Assembly: GCF_021390935.1 (NCBI RefSeq)
Contig: NZ_JAJPUI010000011.1
Location: 124,001 to 188,000, forward strand
Direction of reading: 5' to 3'
From: Streptomyces sp. CC228A
GTDB lineage: Bacteria > Actinomycetota > Actinomycetes > Streptomycetales > Streptomycetaceae
DNA length: 64,000 nucleotides
Shown: positions 28,079-37,458 of the stretch, one piece after another
Position numbering within the stretch: the first letter of the stretch is position 1
How the letters are laid out: every line of letters starts with the position of its first letter
The notes under the pieces: generated by a model
Databases searched by the model: none
Seen by the model: only the letters and a program-made list of their open reading frames with translations
What the model was told of the DNA's origin: nothing
Translations under genes and position numbers: made by a program

Positions 28079-28254
28079 TGTTCCCCCTTGTGGCCCTTGG
28101 TGACCTCTGGTGAGGCTGGGGCCTATGGTGCCTCTTCGGGGCGTCGGGCGGTGAATGTCAGTGCCGGGGCGTAGGGTCGTTTCGGGTCGAACACCGCTGC
28201 GAAGGGGCGCGGGTGACGCCCTGTCGTCGTCACTCCGGGGGAGGTGGGGGAGCA

Positions 28255-29037
28255 GTGAGCGGTGCGGGTCCGGCGGTGCTCGCCGCTGACGGCGCGGCCG
28301 GTGCCGCCGCGGGCGGCGGATGCCTGGCGGCCAACGACTGGGTCTGCGGGGAGTACGTGCGCTCCCGCGCTCCGGAGCTGCTGGAGGCGACGGGGGAGCA
28401 CGTGTGGCTCACGGTCGTCTCGGTGCTGATCGGGCTCGCCGTGGCGTTCCCGCTGGCGCTGCTGGTGCGGGCGCGGCCCGGGTTCGCGGGTCCGGTGCTG
28501 GGCCTGACGACGCTGCTGTACGCGGTGCCGTCGCTGGCGATGTTCTCGCTGCTGCTGCCGGTGTTCGGGCTGTCGGCGGCGCTGGTGGTGACCGGTCTGG
28601 TGCTGTACTCGCTGACGATCCTGGTGCGGAACATCCTGGCGGGTCTGGCGGCGGTGCCGGAGGAGACGCGGGAGGCCGCCCGGGGGATGGGCTACGGGCC
28701 GGGCCGGCTGCTGTGGGAGGTGGAGCTTCCGCTCGCGCTGCCCGCGCTGATGGCGGGGGTGCGGATGGCGACGGTGTCGACCGTGGCGCTGACGACGGTG
28801 GGTGCGCTGGTGGACCACGGCGGACTCGGGACGCTGATCACGGGCGGGCTGCAGAGCTTCTTCAAGGCGCAGGTGCTGACCGCGTCGGTGCTGTGCGTGC
28901 TGCTGGCCGTGACCGCCGACGTCCTGCTGCTGGGGGTGCAGCGGCTGCTCACGCCGTGGGCGCGGAGTTCGGCACGGCCGGGTCGGCCGCGGGGCCGGGC
29001 GGGTGCGCGGGCGCGGGCCGCGGGGGAGGCGGGTTAG
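28255..29037 (+). CDS. OpuC-type ABC transporter permease (first)
   Basis: A 260-residue permease with five or six membrane helices and the EAA loop EETREAARGMGYGPGRLLWEVELP. The GTG at 28255 has GGGGGAG upstream; ATG-like starts further up (28213) lack one. The C-terminus is a basic Arg/Gly-rich tail. It starts the plus-strand part of the importer operon and is followed after 3 bases by the second permease. Confidence 0.92.
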   Translation: MSGAGPAVLAADGAAGAAAGGGCLAANDWVCGEYVRSRAPELLEATGEHVWLTVVSVLIGLAVAFPLALLVRARPGFAGPVLGLTTLLYAVPSLAMFSLLLPVFGLSAALVVTGLVLYSLTILVRNILAGLAAVPEETREAARGMGYGPGRLLWEVELPLALPALMAGVRMATVSTVALTTVGALVDHGGLGTLITGGLQSFFKAQVLTASVLCVLLAVTADVLLLGVQRLLTPWARSSARPGRPRGRAGARARAAGEAG

Positions 29038-29040
29038 GCG

Positions 29041-29721
29041 ATGGGTGTGGTGTCGGACGCGCTGGGCTGGTTGGGTACGGGGGCCAACTGGCAGGGCGAG
29101 TCGGGGGTGTGGAACAGGCTCGGGGAGCATCTGTGGTTCAGCGGTGTGTGCCTGCTGCTGTCGTGTCTGATCGCGCTTCCGGTGGCGTTCTGGCTGGGGC
29201 ACGTCGGCCGGGGCGGGGCCCTGGCGGTGAACGTGTCGAACGTGGGGCGCGCGGTGCCGACGCTGGCGGTGCTGGTGCTGCTGACGCTGACCCCGCTGGG
29301 GCGGTACGGCGGTGTCCCCACGATCGTCGCGCTGGTGCTGTTCGCGGTGCCGCCGCTGCTGACCAACGCGTATCTGGGGGTGCGCGAGGTGGACCGGGCG
29401 GTGGTGGAGGCTGCTCGCGGCATGGGGATGTCGGGGGGCCAGTTGTTCCGCACGGTCGAGCTGCCGCTCGCCCTGCCGCTGGTGCTGACGGGGCTGCGGC
29501 TGGCGGCCGTGCAGGTCGTCGCGACCGCCACGCTGGCGGCCATGGCCGGGGAGGGCGGTCTCGGCCGGATCATCACCGCGGGTTTCCACACGTACGACAC
29601 CGCGCAGGTGTTCGCGGGGGCCCTGCTGGTCGGCGCGCTGGCGCTGCTGGTGGAGGGGGCGCTGGCCGGTGTGAGCCGGGCGCTCGTGGGCCATGGACCG
29701 AAGAGACGGAGAAGACCATGA
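29041..29721 (+). CDS. OpuC-type ABC transporter permease (second)
   Basis: A 226-residue permease with an EAA loop VDRAVVEAARGMGMSGGQLFRTVELP and about five membrane helices. It pairs with the preceding permease, as two different subunits are usual in OpuC systems. Its stop overlaps the start of the binding-protein gene (ATGA). Confidence 0.93.
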   Translation: MGVVSDALGWLGTGANWQGESGVWNRLGEHLWFSGVCLLLSCLIALPVAFWLGHVGRGGALAVNVSNVGRAVPTLAVLVLLTLTPLGRYGGVPTIVALVLFAVPPLLTNAYLGVREVDRAVVEAARGMGMSGGQLFRTVELPLALPLVLTGLRLAAVQVVATATLAAMAGEGGLGRIITAGFHTYDTAQVFAGALLVGALALLVEGALAGVSRALVGHGPKRRRRP

Positions 29722-30695
29722 TGCCGAGGAACAACAGGGGTGCGCGGACGGCCGGTGCCGTGGCGGGCGCGCTGGTGCTGACCGCCGTGCTGGGCGCGTG
29801 CGGCGGCGAGAGCCTGGAGGAGAGCGGCGGCGGATCCTCGCAGCCCGGCAAGGGGGAGCTGGTGGTGGGGTCCGCGGGCTTCACCGAGTCCAAGGTGCTC
29901 GCTGAGCTGTACGCGCAGGTGCTGGCGGACGCCGGGTACCGGACCACCATCAGAACGGTGGAGAACCGGGAGCTGTACGAACCGTCGCTGGAGAAGGGCG
30001 AGATCGACGTCGTACCGGAATACGCGGCTACGCTTGCGGAATTCCTCAACGCGAAGACGAACGGCCCGAAGGCGCCCGAGGAGAAGCCGGTCGCGTCCAG
30101 CGATGTGGCGGCGACCGTGGCGGCCTTGGAGAAGCTGGCGGAGCCGCGCGGACTGAAGGTGCTCCCGGCGGGTGAGGCGGTCGATCAGAACGCTTTCGCG
30201 GTGACCCGGGAATTCGCCGACAAGAACAACCTGAAGACGCTTTCCGACCTCGGCCGGTCCAAGCTGAAGGTGAAGATCGCCGCCGGTGACGAGTGCACCG
30301 TGCGGCCGTTCTGCGCGCCGGGGCTGAAGTCGGTGTACGGAATCGACGTGACCGGTGTGGACCCCAAGGGCGTCGGCACCCCGCAGGCCAAGCAGGCGGT
30401 GAAGGACGGCATCGACCAGCTCGTGCTGACCACGACCACCGACGCCACGCTCGACGCCTTCGGCCTGGTGCTGCTGGAGGACGACAAGAAGCTGCAGAAC
30501 GCGGACAACGTGCTGCCGGTCGTCAATGCGCGCGATGCGGGCTCCGCGGAGATCGCCGCCGCCCTCGCCAAGGTCACGGAGGCCCTCACGACGGCGGATC
30601 TGGTGGAGTTGAACAGGAAGGTGGACGCGGAGCGGGCGAAGCCCGTCGACGCGGCGAAGAGTTACCTGGTCGAGAAGGGGCTGATCCGGAAGTAG
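29718..30695 (+). CDS. Osmolyte-binding lipoprotein of the OpuC-type importer
   Basis: A 325-residue lipoprotein. A signal peptide ends in the lipobox VLGAC with Cys28. The mature part is an OpuAC-type type 2 binding protein: LVVGSAGFTESKVLAELYAQ, YEPSLEKGEIDVVPEYAATL and TTTDATLDAFGLVLLEDDK. It captures a quaternary amine outside the membrane and hands it to the permeases. The start overlaps the permease stop; an ATG one codon later is possible. Confidence 0.94.
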   Translation: MMPRNNRGARTAGAVAGALVLTAVLGACGGESLEESGGGSSQPGKGELVVGSAGFTESKVLAELYAQVLADAGYRTTIRTVENRELYEPSLEKGEIDVVPEYAATLAEFLNAKTNGPKAPEEKPVASSDVAATVAALEKLAEPRGLKVLPAGEAVDQNAFAVTREFADKNNLKTLSDLGRSKLKVKIAAGDECTVRPFCAPGLKSVYGIDVTGVDPKGVGTPQAKQAVKDGIDQLVLTTTTDATLDAFGLVLLEDDKKLQNADNVLPVVNARDAGSAEIAAALAKVTEALTTADLVELNRKVDAERAKPVDAAKSYLVEKGLIRK

Positions 30696-30822
30696 CGGCA
30701 CCCTCCCGAACTGCACCGGGAGCACGGCCGCGTGGGGTGGTTGACGGGGAAACGGAACGCGTGGGCAAAACATTGCCGGGCCGACACCCCAGAGACCCCC
30801 TACGCACGGTAAATTTCAGGCC

Positions 30823-32037
30823 ATGCCACGTGGACGCCACCGCCATTCCCCTCCTCTGCACCGGCTTCTTCCGCCCACCGCGGTGGCCGGAGCATCCGTT
30901 CTGTGCGCCGGAGGGGCCTGGCTCCTGGCCGACCCCCTGGTGCTCCGCCTGCTGGTCGCCGCGGCGGCCGCCGCGGCCGTCACCGGCGCCGTCCTCATGC
31001 GCAGCTGGGACCGCACCGCGGGCCGCCGGGTCGCGGAACTCACGCGTGCCCGCGCCAGCGACGAGTGGCGCACCGAGGAGCGCATAGCCGAGCTGGAGGC
31101 CGACCTGGAGGAGGCCCGGGACCTGCGGGCCAAGCTGGACGCGAAGCTGCGCGCCAAGCGCGTGGAGCTCGCCAAGCTGCGCAACGAGCACGCCGGGCTG
31201 TTGCGCCGCTACGCCACCGCGGAGACGGAGCGGGCCAGCGCCCTGGAAGGCCGCCGCCAACTGGCCCTCGGAGCCACCGCCTCCACCGGCGACCCCGCAG
31301 TCCCCGGCTCGGCGGGGCCGGGGACGGCAGGCGGCTCCACCGGTGCCGAACTCGCCGTCGCCACCACCGCGCCCACGGCCGGCGACTACCTGCGCGCGGC
31401 CCGTGCCCTGCAGAACCTCACCCGCAACGCCGCCGCGCAGGAGGCCCGCCGCATCGCCGAGGCCGCGCTGCGCAAGGCGCCCGGCTCCACCGCGTCCGCC
31501 GCGTCCGCCGCGTCCGCGATGCGGCACGTGCCCGCGGCGGCCGCCATCGTGCCGCCGGCGCCGCAGCGCCGCTCGGCGCCCCGCCCCGAGGGCAGCTTCG
31601 ACTTCTTCGGCATGGAAGGGGAGAAGGCGCTGCGCAAGCAGGGCGGCAAGCAGCTCACGGCGAAGCAGCCCGTCCCCGCCATCGAGGCCGTGCAGCAGGA
31701 GGACCTGGCCGACGTCGTGGGCGAGGAGGCACTCGCCCAGGCGGAGATCCAGGCCGGAGCACAGGCCGCGACCCCGGCCGAAGTACCGGCCGAGATGCAG
31801 CCCGAGGTCCAGGTGGAGATGCAGTCCGGGGTCCGGGCTGAGGCTCAGGTGGAGATGCAGTCCGAGGCGCAGGCGGAGGCCCAGGCGGGCAGCCCCGTGG
31901 ACGCCCGGGCGGAGGACCCGCCGCCGGTCCGGCCGCGCGGCGCCGAGCACGCCGTCGGCGAGGTCATCGACCTCACCGCGCACGACGAGACCGAGCAGAT
32001 CGACGTCGCCGGGCTGCGGAACGCCGTCAGCTCCTGA
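30823..32037 (+). CDS. Coiled-coil membrane protein of unknown function
   Basis: A 404-residue protein. Two close hydrophobic segments lie at about 18-58. Residues 75-125 form a strong coiled coil rich in E, L, R and K. The middle is Ala/Pro-rich, with a conserved-looking GSFDFFGMEGEKALRKQ. Residues 320-375 carry repeats of the kind AEMQPEVQVEMQS. The tail ends VIDLTAHDETEQIDVAGLR. I do not recognise a named family; it is a Streptomyces-type conserved hypothetical. It converges on nuoD across a perfect hairpin. Confidence 0.8.
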   Translation: MPRGRHRHSPPLHRLLPPTAVAGASVLCAGGAWLLADPLVLRLLVAAAAAAAVTGAVLMRSWDRTAGRRVAELTRARASDEWRTEERIAELEADLEEARDLRAKLDAKLRAKRVELAKLRNEHAGLLRRYATAETERASALEGRRQLALGATASTGDPAVPGSAGPGTAGGSTGAELAVATTAPTAGDYLRAARALQNLTRNAAAQEARRIAEAALRKAPGSTASAASAASAMRHVPAAAAIVPPAPQRRSAPRPEGSFDFFGMEGEKALRKQGGKQLTAKQPVPAIEAVQQEDLADVVGEEALAQAEIQAGAQAATPAEVPAEMQPEVQVEMQSGVRAEAQVEMQSEAQAEAQAGSPVDARAEDPPPVRPRGAEHAVGEVIDLTAHDETEQIDVAGLRNAVSS

Positions 32038-32055
32038 CCGACGGGGACACCACCG

Positions 32056-32090
32056 GTGAGGGCCGGGGCGCACGGCGCCCCGGCCCTCAC
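32056..32090. terminator. Bidirectional terminator hairpin
   Basis: A perfect 15-bp stem: GTGAGGGCCGGGGCG (32056-32070) with CGCCCCGGCCCTCAC (32076-32090). It lies between two convergent genes and includes the nuoD stop codon. No T-run. Confidence 0.8.
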
Positions 32091-33253
32091 TTGTCGATGT
32101 CGCCCACGACGAAGAAGAACGAACCGAGGATCGCCACCATGTCGGACACCAGCGTGCCCGGCAGCAGCTCGGTCAGCACCTGGATGTTGTTGTACGACGC
32201 CGAGCGCAGCTTCAACCGGTAGGGCGTCTTCTCGCCCTTCGACACCAGGTAGTAGCCGTTGACGCCGAGGGGGTTCTCGGTCCAGGCGTACGTGTGGCCC
32301 TCGGGCGCCTTCAGCACCTTCGGCAGCCGCTGGTTGATCGGGCCCGGCGGCAGCTCCGCGAGCCGGTCCAGGCATGCCTCGGCCAGCTCCAGCGCGTTGT
32401 GCGTCTGCTCCAGCAGGCACTCGAACCGCGCGAGGCAGTCGCCCTCCTGCCGGGTGACCACCTTCAGGGCGCCCGCCAGCTCCCCGTACGCGAGGTACGG
32501 CTCGTCGCGCCGCAGGTCGAAGTCGACGCCGGACGCCCGCGCGATGGGCCCGCTCACCCCGTACGCGCGGGCCAGCTCCGGCGACAGGACGCCGACGCCC
32601 CTCGTACGGCCCCGGAAGATCTCGTTGCCGAGGACCAGCCGGTCGTACACGTCCATCCGGGACGTGACGGAGGCGACGGCCTCGCGGGCGCGGCCGAGCC
32701 AGCCCGCCGGGAGGTCCTCCTTCAGCCCGCCGACCCGGTTGAACATGTAGTGCATCCGGCCGCCGGAGACCTCCTCCATCACGTGCTGGAGCTCCTCGCG
32801 CTCCCGGAAGGCGTGGAAGATCGGCGTGATGCCGCCCAGCTCCAGCGGATAGGAGCCGAGGAACATCAGATGGTTCAGGACCCGGTTCAGCTCCGCCAGC
32901 AGCGTCCGCGTCCACACGGCCCGCTCTGGCACCTCCATGCCGAGCATCCGCTCGACGGCCATGACGACGCCCAGCTCGTTGGAGAACGCCGACAGCCAGT
33001 CGTGCCGGTTGGCCAGCATCACGATCTGCCGGTAGTCCCGGGCCTCGAACAGCTTCTCGGCGCCCCGGTGCATGTAGCCGACCACCGGTTCGGCGTGCCG
33101 GATCAGCTCGCCGTCCAGGACCAGGCGCAGCCGCAGCACCCCGTGGGTGGACGGGTGCTGGGGGCCGATGTTCAGCACCATGTCGGTGCTCTCGGCGGCG
33201 CCTCCGATGCCGACCGTGGTCTCCCTGGGCCGAGGGGCCTGCGTCTGCGTCAT
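32087..33253 (-). CDS. nuoD: NADH-quinone oxidoreductase subunit D-like protein (orphan, outside a nuo operon)
   Basis: A 388-residue NuoD/49-kDa protein. It begins with a short leader and then MVLNIGPQHPSTHGVLRLR, followed by GYMHRGAEKLFEARDYRQ, and ends ILGSFFFVVGDIDK. Full family length without the NuoC part. No other nuo gene is near, so this is the second, isolated nuoD known from Streptomyces. Arg63 in HRGAEK corresponds to the arginine methylated in the mitochondrial 49-kDa subunit. It is translationally coupled (ATGA) to midA. Confidence 0.94.
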   Translation of the reverse strand: MTQTQAPRPRETTVGIGGAAESTDMVLNIGPQHPSTHGVLRLRLVLDGELIRHAEPVVGYMHRGAEKLFEARDYRQIVMLANRHDWLSAFSNELGVVMAVERMLGMEVPERAVWTRTLLAELNRVLNHLMFLGSYPLELGGITPIFHAFREREELQHVMEEVSGGRMHYMFNRVGGLKEDLPAGWLGRAREAVASVTSRMDVYDRLVLGNEIFRGRTRGVGVLSPELARAYGVSGPIARASGVDFDLRRDEPYLAYGELAGALKVVTRQEGDCLARFECLLEQTHNALELAEACLDRLAELPPGPINQRLPKVLKAPEGHTYAWTENPLGVNGYYLVSKGEKTPYRLKLRSASYNNIQVLTELLPGTLVSDMVAILGSFFFVVGDIDK

Positions 33254-34481
33254 GCCGGACAGTATCCCTCTCCCGGCACCCGCTGGAGCAGCCAGGTGAA
33301 GTCGCCCAGCCCGCCGCGGGCGGTCAGCTCGGCGGCCTCGCCGGCGGCGGCCAGCGCCCGGACGTAGCCGGCCGGGTCGCGGGAGGCGAGGGCCAGCGGC
33401 GGGCGCCCGCCGGACACGCCCAGCCGGTGCAGGGCCTCCCGCTGGCTGGTCAGCTCGGCGGCCGCCCCGGGCACCGCGGCCGCCGCCGCGCACGCGTCCA
33501 GGGCGACGTGTGCGGTGATGTCGCAGGTGCCGTCCGGCACCGGCGGCACCTCGCGCCCCTCCCGGAACCCGGTCAGCGTCCCGTACGGAGGCCGTGACTC
33601 CGCCCGGTGCGCGTAGTCCACCGCGACCGCGAGCCCGGCGGACAGCGTGCCGGCGGCGGCCGCCCACGCCTCGTCGCGGGGCCGGCCGATCTCCGCCCGC
33701 GTCCCCGGCTCCCGCAGCGGCCACCAGCGCTCCAGCCACGCGGCGTCCGCCCCGGTCACCGGCGCGCCGAGCCGCTCGGTGCCGTCCTCCCGCACCTCTA
33801 CGCGGCGCGCGGTGCCGGCCTCATCGGCCTGGGCGACGTCGACGGGTACGTTGTCCAGCCACTCGTTGGCGAACAGCAGCCCCCGCACCCCCTCCGGCGG
33901 GAGGCCGGTCCATTCCACGCGCGGGTCGAGCCCCTCCGGCCGGGCGGCCCGCTCCACGGCGTACGCCCGGACCCGCAGCCCCGCCGGCACGGCCGCCAGC
34001 ACACCCGCCGCCAGCTCGCCCCGGCCCGCGCCCATGTCGACGAACGCGACCTCGTCCGTGCCGAGCTCCCGCGCGGTGCGCTCCAGGAGGCGGGCGACGG
34101 CGGAGGCGAAGAGCGGGGAGGCGTGCACCGACGTACGGAAGTGGCGGCGGGCCCTTCCGGGCGCAGGTAGAAGCCGCCGGGCCCGTACAGCGCGGCCTCA
34201 GCGGCCTCCCGCCACCCCCGCCAGCCCTGCGGCGGGGGCGCGGCCGGTGCGCCGCGGGGGACGGGATCCGGTGCCGCTTGCCGGCCCGGTGTGGGCGTCC
34301 GGTGGGGTGCGGGGCCTTGGCCGGGGGGTGGTGCCGGCGTCTGGTGGGGTGCGGGGTCCTGGCCGGGGGGCGGTGATGCCGTCTGGTGGGGTGCGGGGTC
34401 TGGTGCCGGGTCCGGTGTCGGCGTCCCGTGGGGTGCGCGGCTCGGTGCCGGTTCCGGTGTCGCGTCCGTCTCATCCGTCAC
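33250..34481 (-). pseudogene. MidA/NDUFAF7-type SAM-dependent methyltransferase, split by one apparent frameshift
   Basis: The main part (33250-34143) holds the methyltransferase: VAFVDMGAGRGELAAGVL for SAM binding, LLFANEWLDNVPVD and VAVDYAHRA. The N-terminal part in another frame contributes GWRGWREAAEAALYGPGGFY, the expected start of MidA. They join if one base is added near 34144, giving the conserved HFRTSVHASPLF. Before this core is a leader with three 14-residue repeats (PAPHQTPAPPPGQG). The homologue NDUFAF7 methylates an arginine of the NuoD homologue during complex I assembly. Here the gene overlaps nuoD by 4 bases. GTG 34481 is the likely start. Confidence 0.85.
34297..34422. repeat. 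42-bp tandem repeat, three copies, in the midA leader
   Basis: Units start at 34297, 34339 and 34381 and contain GTCYGGTGGGGTGCGGGG. Each encodes 14 residues rich in Pro, Gln and His on the minus strand. Confidence 0.9.
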
Positions 34482-34576
34482 GTGCCCAGTGTCCACCTTG
34501 GGGAGTAGGGCGGTTTCCCCTGGATCGCACTCCCGGTTGACCCGGGCACCTGTCAGCCTTCCCTACGCTGGGTTAC

Positions 34577-35767
34577 GTGCAGCGCCTCTACGACTTCCTC
34601 CGCCAGCACCCGACGGGCGTCGACAGCTTCTGGGCCGTGATGCTCCTCGGCCTGGCTGCGGTGTCCATGTCCGGCATGTCGGGAAACTTGGTCGTCAACG
34701 TCGTCATCGTGCTGCTGCTCTGCCTCGTCGTGGCGCTGCGCCGCCGGGCCCCCCGCAAGATGCTGCTCCTCGCGGCGGCCCTCGGGGTAGCGCAGCTCGT
34801 CCTGGACGTGCGGGTCAATCCGGCCGACTTCGCGATGCTGGTGATCATCTACACGGTCGCCGCCGACGACGGACCGCGCTGGGCCTCGCGGTTCGCGCTG
34901 GCCGGCGGGCTGGTGGCCGCGCCGCTGGCGGGGCTGCGCTGGCCGGGGCCGGACCTGTCGCTGTTCGGCGTGGTGGCGTTCACCGTGTTCATGACGGTGC
35001 CGTTCGTGCTGGCCTGGGTGCTCGGCGACTCGATGCGCACCCGGCGCGCGTACTTCGCGCAGCTGGAGGAGCGGGCGGCCCGCCTGGAACGGGAGCGCGA
35101 GGCCCAGGCCAAGGTGGCGGTCGCCGCGGAGCGGGCCCGTATCGCCCGGGAGCTCCACGACGTCGTCGCCCACAACGTGTCCGTCATGGTCGTGCAGGCC
35201 GACGGCGCCGCCTACGTCCTGGACGCCGCGCCGGACCAGGCCCGGCAGGCCCTGGAGACCATCTCGTCCACCGGCCGGCAGGCGCTCGCCGAGATGCGCA
35301 GGCTGCTCGGCATCCTCCGCACCGGTGAGCACGAGGAGGCGGGCGAGTACGTGCCGCAGCCCGACGTCGGCCAGATCGAGGACCTGGTGGAGCAGGTGCG
35401 CACCGCCGGCCTCCCCGTCGACTTCAAGATCGAGGGAACCCCCCGGCCCTTGCCGAGCGGTGTCGAGCTCACCGCGTACCGCATCGTGCAGGAGGCGCTC
35501 ACCAACACCCGCAAGCACGGCGGCCCGGACGCCGGCGCGAGCGTCCGGCTGATGTACTTCGACGACGGGCTGGGCCTGCTCGTCGAGGACGACGGCCGCG
35601 GCGCGGCCCAGGAGATGTACGAGGACGGCGGCGCGGACGGCAGCGGCCACGGCCTGATCGGCATGCGGGAACGGGTCGGCATGGTCGGCGGCACACTCGA
35701 CGCGGGACCCCGCCCGGGCGGCGGATTCCGGATCAGCGCCCTCCTGCCCCTGAAGCCCGCACCGTGA
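34577..35767 (+). CDS. Sensor histidine kinase (NarX/DesK type)
   Basis: A 396-residue kinase. Four to six membrane helices fill residues 15-155. A coiled linker leads to the HisKA_3 box ERARIARELHDVVAHNVSVM with phospho-acceptor His194, then an HATPase with EALTNTRKH and GHGLIGMRERV. GTG 34577 is the first start of the frame, with a weak ribosome site. It partners the response regulator 45 bases downstream. The signal is unknown. Confidence 0.93.
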   Translation: MQRLYDFLRQHPTGVDSFWAVMLLGLAAVSMSGMSGNLVVNVVIVLLLCLVVALRRRAPRKMLLLAAALGVAQLVLDVRVNPADFAMLVIIYTVAADDGPRWASRFALAGGLVAAPLAGLRWPGPDLSLFGVVAFTVFMTVPFVLAWVLGDSMRTRRAYFAQLEERAARLEREREAQAKVAVAAERARIARELHDVVAHNVSVMVVQADGAAYVLDAAPDQARQALETISSTGRQALAEMRRLLGILRTGEHEEAGEYVPQPDVGQIEDLVEQVRTAGLPVDFKIEGTPRPLPSGVELTAYRIVQEALTNTRKHGGPDAGASVRLMYFDDGLGLLVEDDGRGAAQEMYEDGGADGSGHGLIGMRERVGMVGGTLDAGPRPGGGFRISALLPLKPAP

Positions 35768-35812
35768 GCGCCCCGTGCGCCACGCCCCCCATCACCCCAG
35801 GAATGAGGCCCC

Positions 35813-36493
35813 ATGACCATCCGTCTGATGCTGGTCGACGACCAGGTGCTGCTCCGTACCGGCTTCCGCATGGTGCTCGCCGCCCAACCGGACATGGAGG
35901 TCGTCGCGGAGGCGGGTGACGGGGTGGAGGCCCTTCAGGTCCTGCGGTCGACACCGGTCGACGTGGTCCTCATGGACGTCCGCATGCCGAAGCTGGACGG
36001 CGTGGAGACCACCCGCCGCATCTGCTCCGAGCCGGGCGCCCCGCGCGTCCTCATCCTCACGACGTTCGACCTGGACGAGTACGCGTTCTCCGGCCTGAAG
36101 GCAGGCGCCAGCGGCTTCATGCTCAAGGACGTGCCGCCCCACGAGCTGCTGGCCGCGATCCGGGCCGTGCACAGCGGGGACGCGGTCGTGGCGCCGTCGA
36201 CGACGCGGCGGCTGCTGGACCGCTTCTCGTCCATGCTGCCGTCCGGCGCCACCGGGCAGCCGCAGCACAAGGCGCTGGACCGGCTCACGGACCGGGAACG
36301 GGAGGTCATGCTCCTGGTGGCCCAGGGCCTGTCGAACGGCGAGATCGCCGCACGGCTCGTCCTGTCCGAGGCGACCGTCAAGACCCATGTGGGGCGCATC
36401 CTCACCAAGCTGGAGCTGCGCGACCGTGTGCAGGTCGTCGTCCTCGCCTACGAGACCGGCCTGGTCCGCGCGGGCGGCGGAGCGCGGCCCTGA
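35813..36493 (+). CDS. LuxR/NarL-type response regulator
   Basis: A 226-residue regulator. The receiver holds Asp9-Asp10 and phospho-acceptor Asp55 in VVLMDVRMP. The C-terminal LuxR helix-turn-helix reads LTDREREVMLLVAQGLSNGE and ATVKTHVGRILTKL. ATG 35813 has AGGAATGAGG upstream. Together with the preceding kinase it forms a complete two-component system. Confidence 0.95.
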   Translation: MTIRLMLVDDQVLLRTGFRMVLAAQPDMEVVAEAGDGVEALQVLRSTPVDVVLMDVRMPKLDGVETTRRICSEPGAPRVLILTTFDLDEYAFSGLKAGASGFMLKDVPPHELLAAIRAVHSGDAVVAPSTTRRLLDRFSSMLPSGATGQPQHKALDRLTDREREVMLLVAQGLSNGEIAARLVLSEATVKTHVGRILTKLELRDRVQVVVLAYETGLVRAGGGARP

Positions 36494-36494
36494 C

Positions 36495-37109
36495 ATGCTG
36501 CTCTGGCTCAACGGCCCCTTCGGCGGCGGCAAGACGCAGACCGCGTACGAGCTCCACCGGCGCCTGCCCGACAGCGTCGTCTGCGACCCGGAGGAGGTCG
36601 GCTTCGGCCTGCACCGGATGACCCCCCGGCCGCTGCGCGGCGACTTCCAGGACTTCGCTGCCTGGCGACTGGGGGTGCGCGAGGTGCTGGACCTCGTCCT
36701 GCGGCGGCACGAGGGCGGCGGACCCGTCATCGCACCCATGACCCTCGTCGAGCCGGGGTACTTCGCCGAGATCATCGGCGCCCTCCGCGACGGCGGCCAC
36801 GACGTCCGCCACTTCGCGCTCCTCGCCCCTCGGGAGACGGTGCTGCGCCGCCTCGCCGAGCGCGGCCTCGGCCTCGGCCGCGGCCTGCGACGGGAGAGCT
36901 TCGCCGTCGCCCGGCTCGACCACTGCCTGGAGCGGTTGGCCCTCCCGGACTTCGCACAGCACGTCCGTACGGACCGGTCGACCGTCCCGGAGGTGGCAGA
37001 GGCCGTCGCCGCCTCCGCGGGCCTCACCCTGTTGCCGAACACCTACGGCCCCCTTCGACAGCGCCTGCGGCGGGCCCGCGTCGGCCTCCACCACCTGCGT
37101 CGAGGGTGA
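36495..37109 (+). CDS. P-loop ATP-binding protein (TmrB-like)
   Basis: A 204-residue protein starting MLLWLNGPFGGGKTQTAYEL, with Walker A at 7-14. Next is VVCDPEEVGFGLHRM and RGDFQDFAAWR, then a kinase-like MTLVEPGYFAEI. This is the pattern of the TmrB family, named for tunicamycin resistance in Bacillus; it may be a small-molecule kinase. The ATG follows the regulator stop by one base, so it is probably cotranscribed. A resistance role here is only inferred. Confidence 0.85.
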   Translation: MLLWLNGPFGGGKTQTAYELHRRLPDSVVCDPEEVGFGLHRMTPRPLRGDFQDFAAWRLGVREVLDLVLRRHEGGGPVIAPMTLVEPGYFAEIIGALRDGGHDVRHFALLAPRETVLRRLAERGLGLGRGLRRESFAVARLDHCLERLALPDFAQHVRTDRSTVPEVAEAVAASAGLTLLPNTYGPLRQRLRRARVGLHHLRRG

Positions 37110-37254
37110 CCCGGCGCGACGCGGGGACAGGCCCAAGGCACGATCGTGCGGCGAGGGCTTCACGAAGAGCGGTCGGGTGGTCGAGCGGTTGAGCGGTTGA
37201 GGGGTCGGGCGACCGCCGTGGCCGGTGTCTGGCCGCTGGTAGCCGAGGGTTAAC

Positions 37255-37362
37255 GGTCAGGGCTGGGGGCTGGGGGCTGGGGGCTGAGGGGTGAGGGCTG
37301 GGGGCTTGGGGGCTGGGGGGTGGGGGTGAGGGGTGAGGGCTGGGGGCTTGGGGGCTGGGGCC
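37255..37362. repeat. G-rich tandem repeat (42-bp period) with GGGGGCT core
   Basis: GGGGGCT is repeated many times; a 42-base block beginning AGGGGTGAGGGCTG occurs at 37287 and again at 37329. It lies in the gap 37110-37458 between two convergent genes. Runs of five G separated by two bases could form a G-quadruplex. No gene is supported in the gap. Confidence 0.9.
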
Positions 37363-37458
37363 GGCGGCTGGTGGCTGGTGGTCGCTGGTCGGGGCGTCTC
37401 GGGTGGAGCGGCCGGCCCGGCCTGCTCGGTGGCCCGGCAGCCGCTTCGGCCCGGGTCG

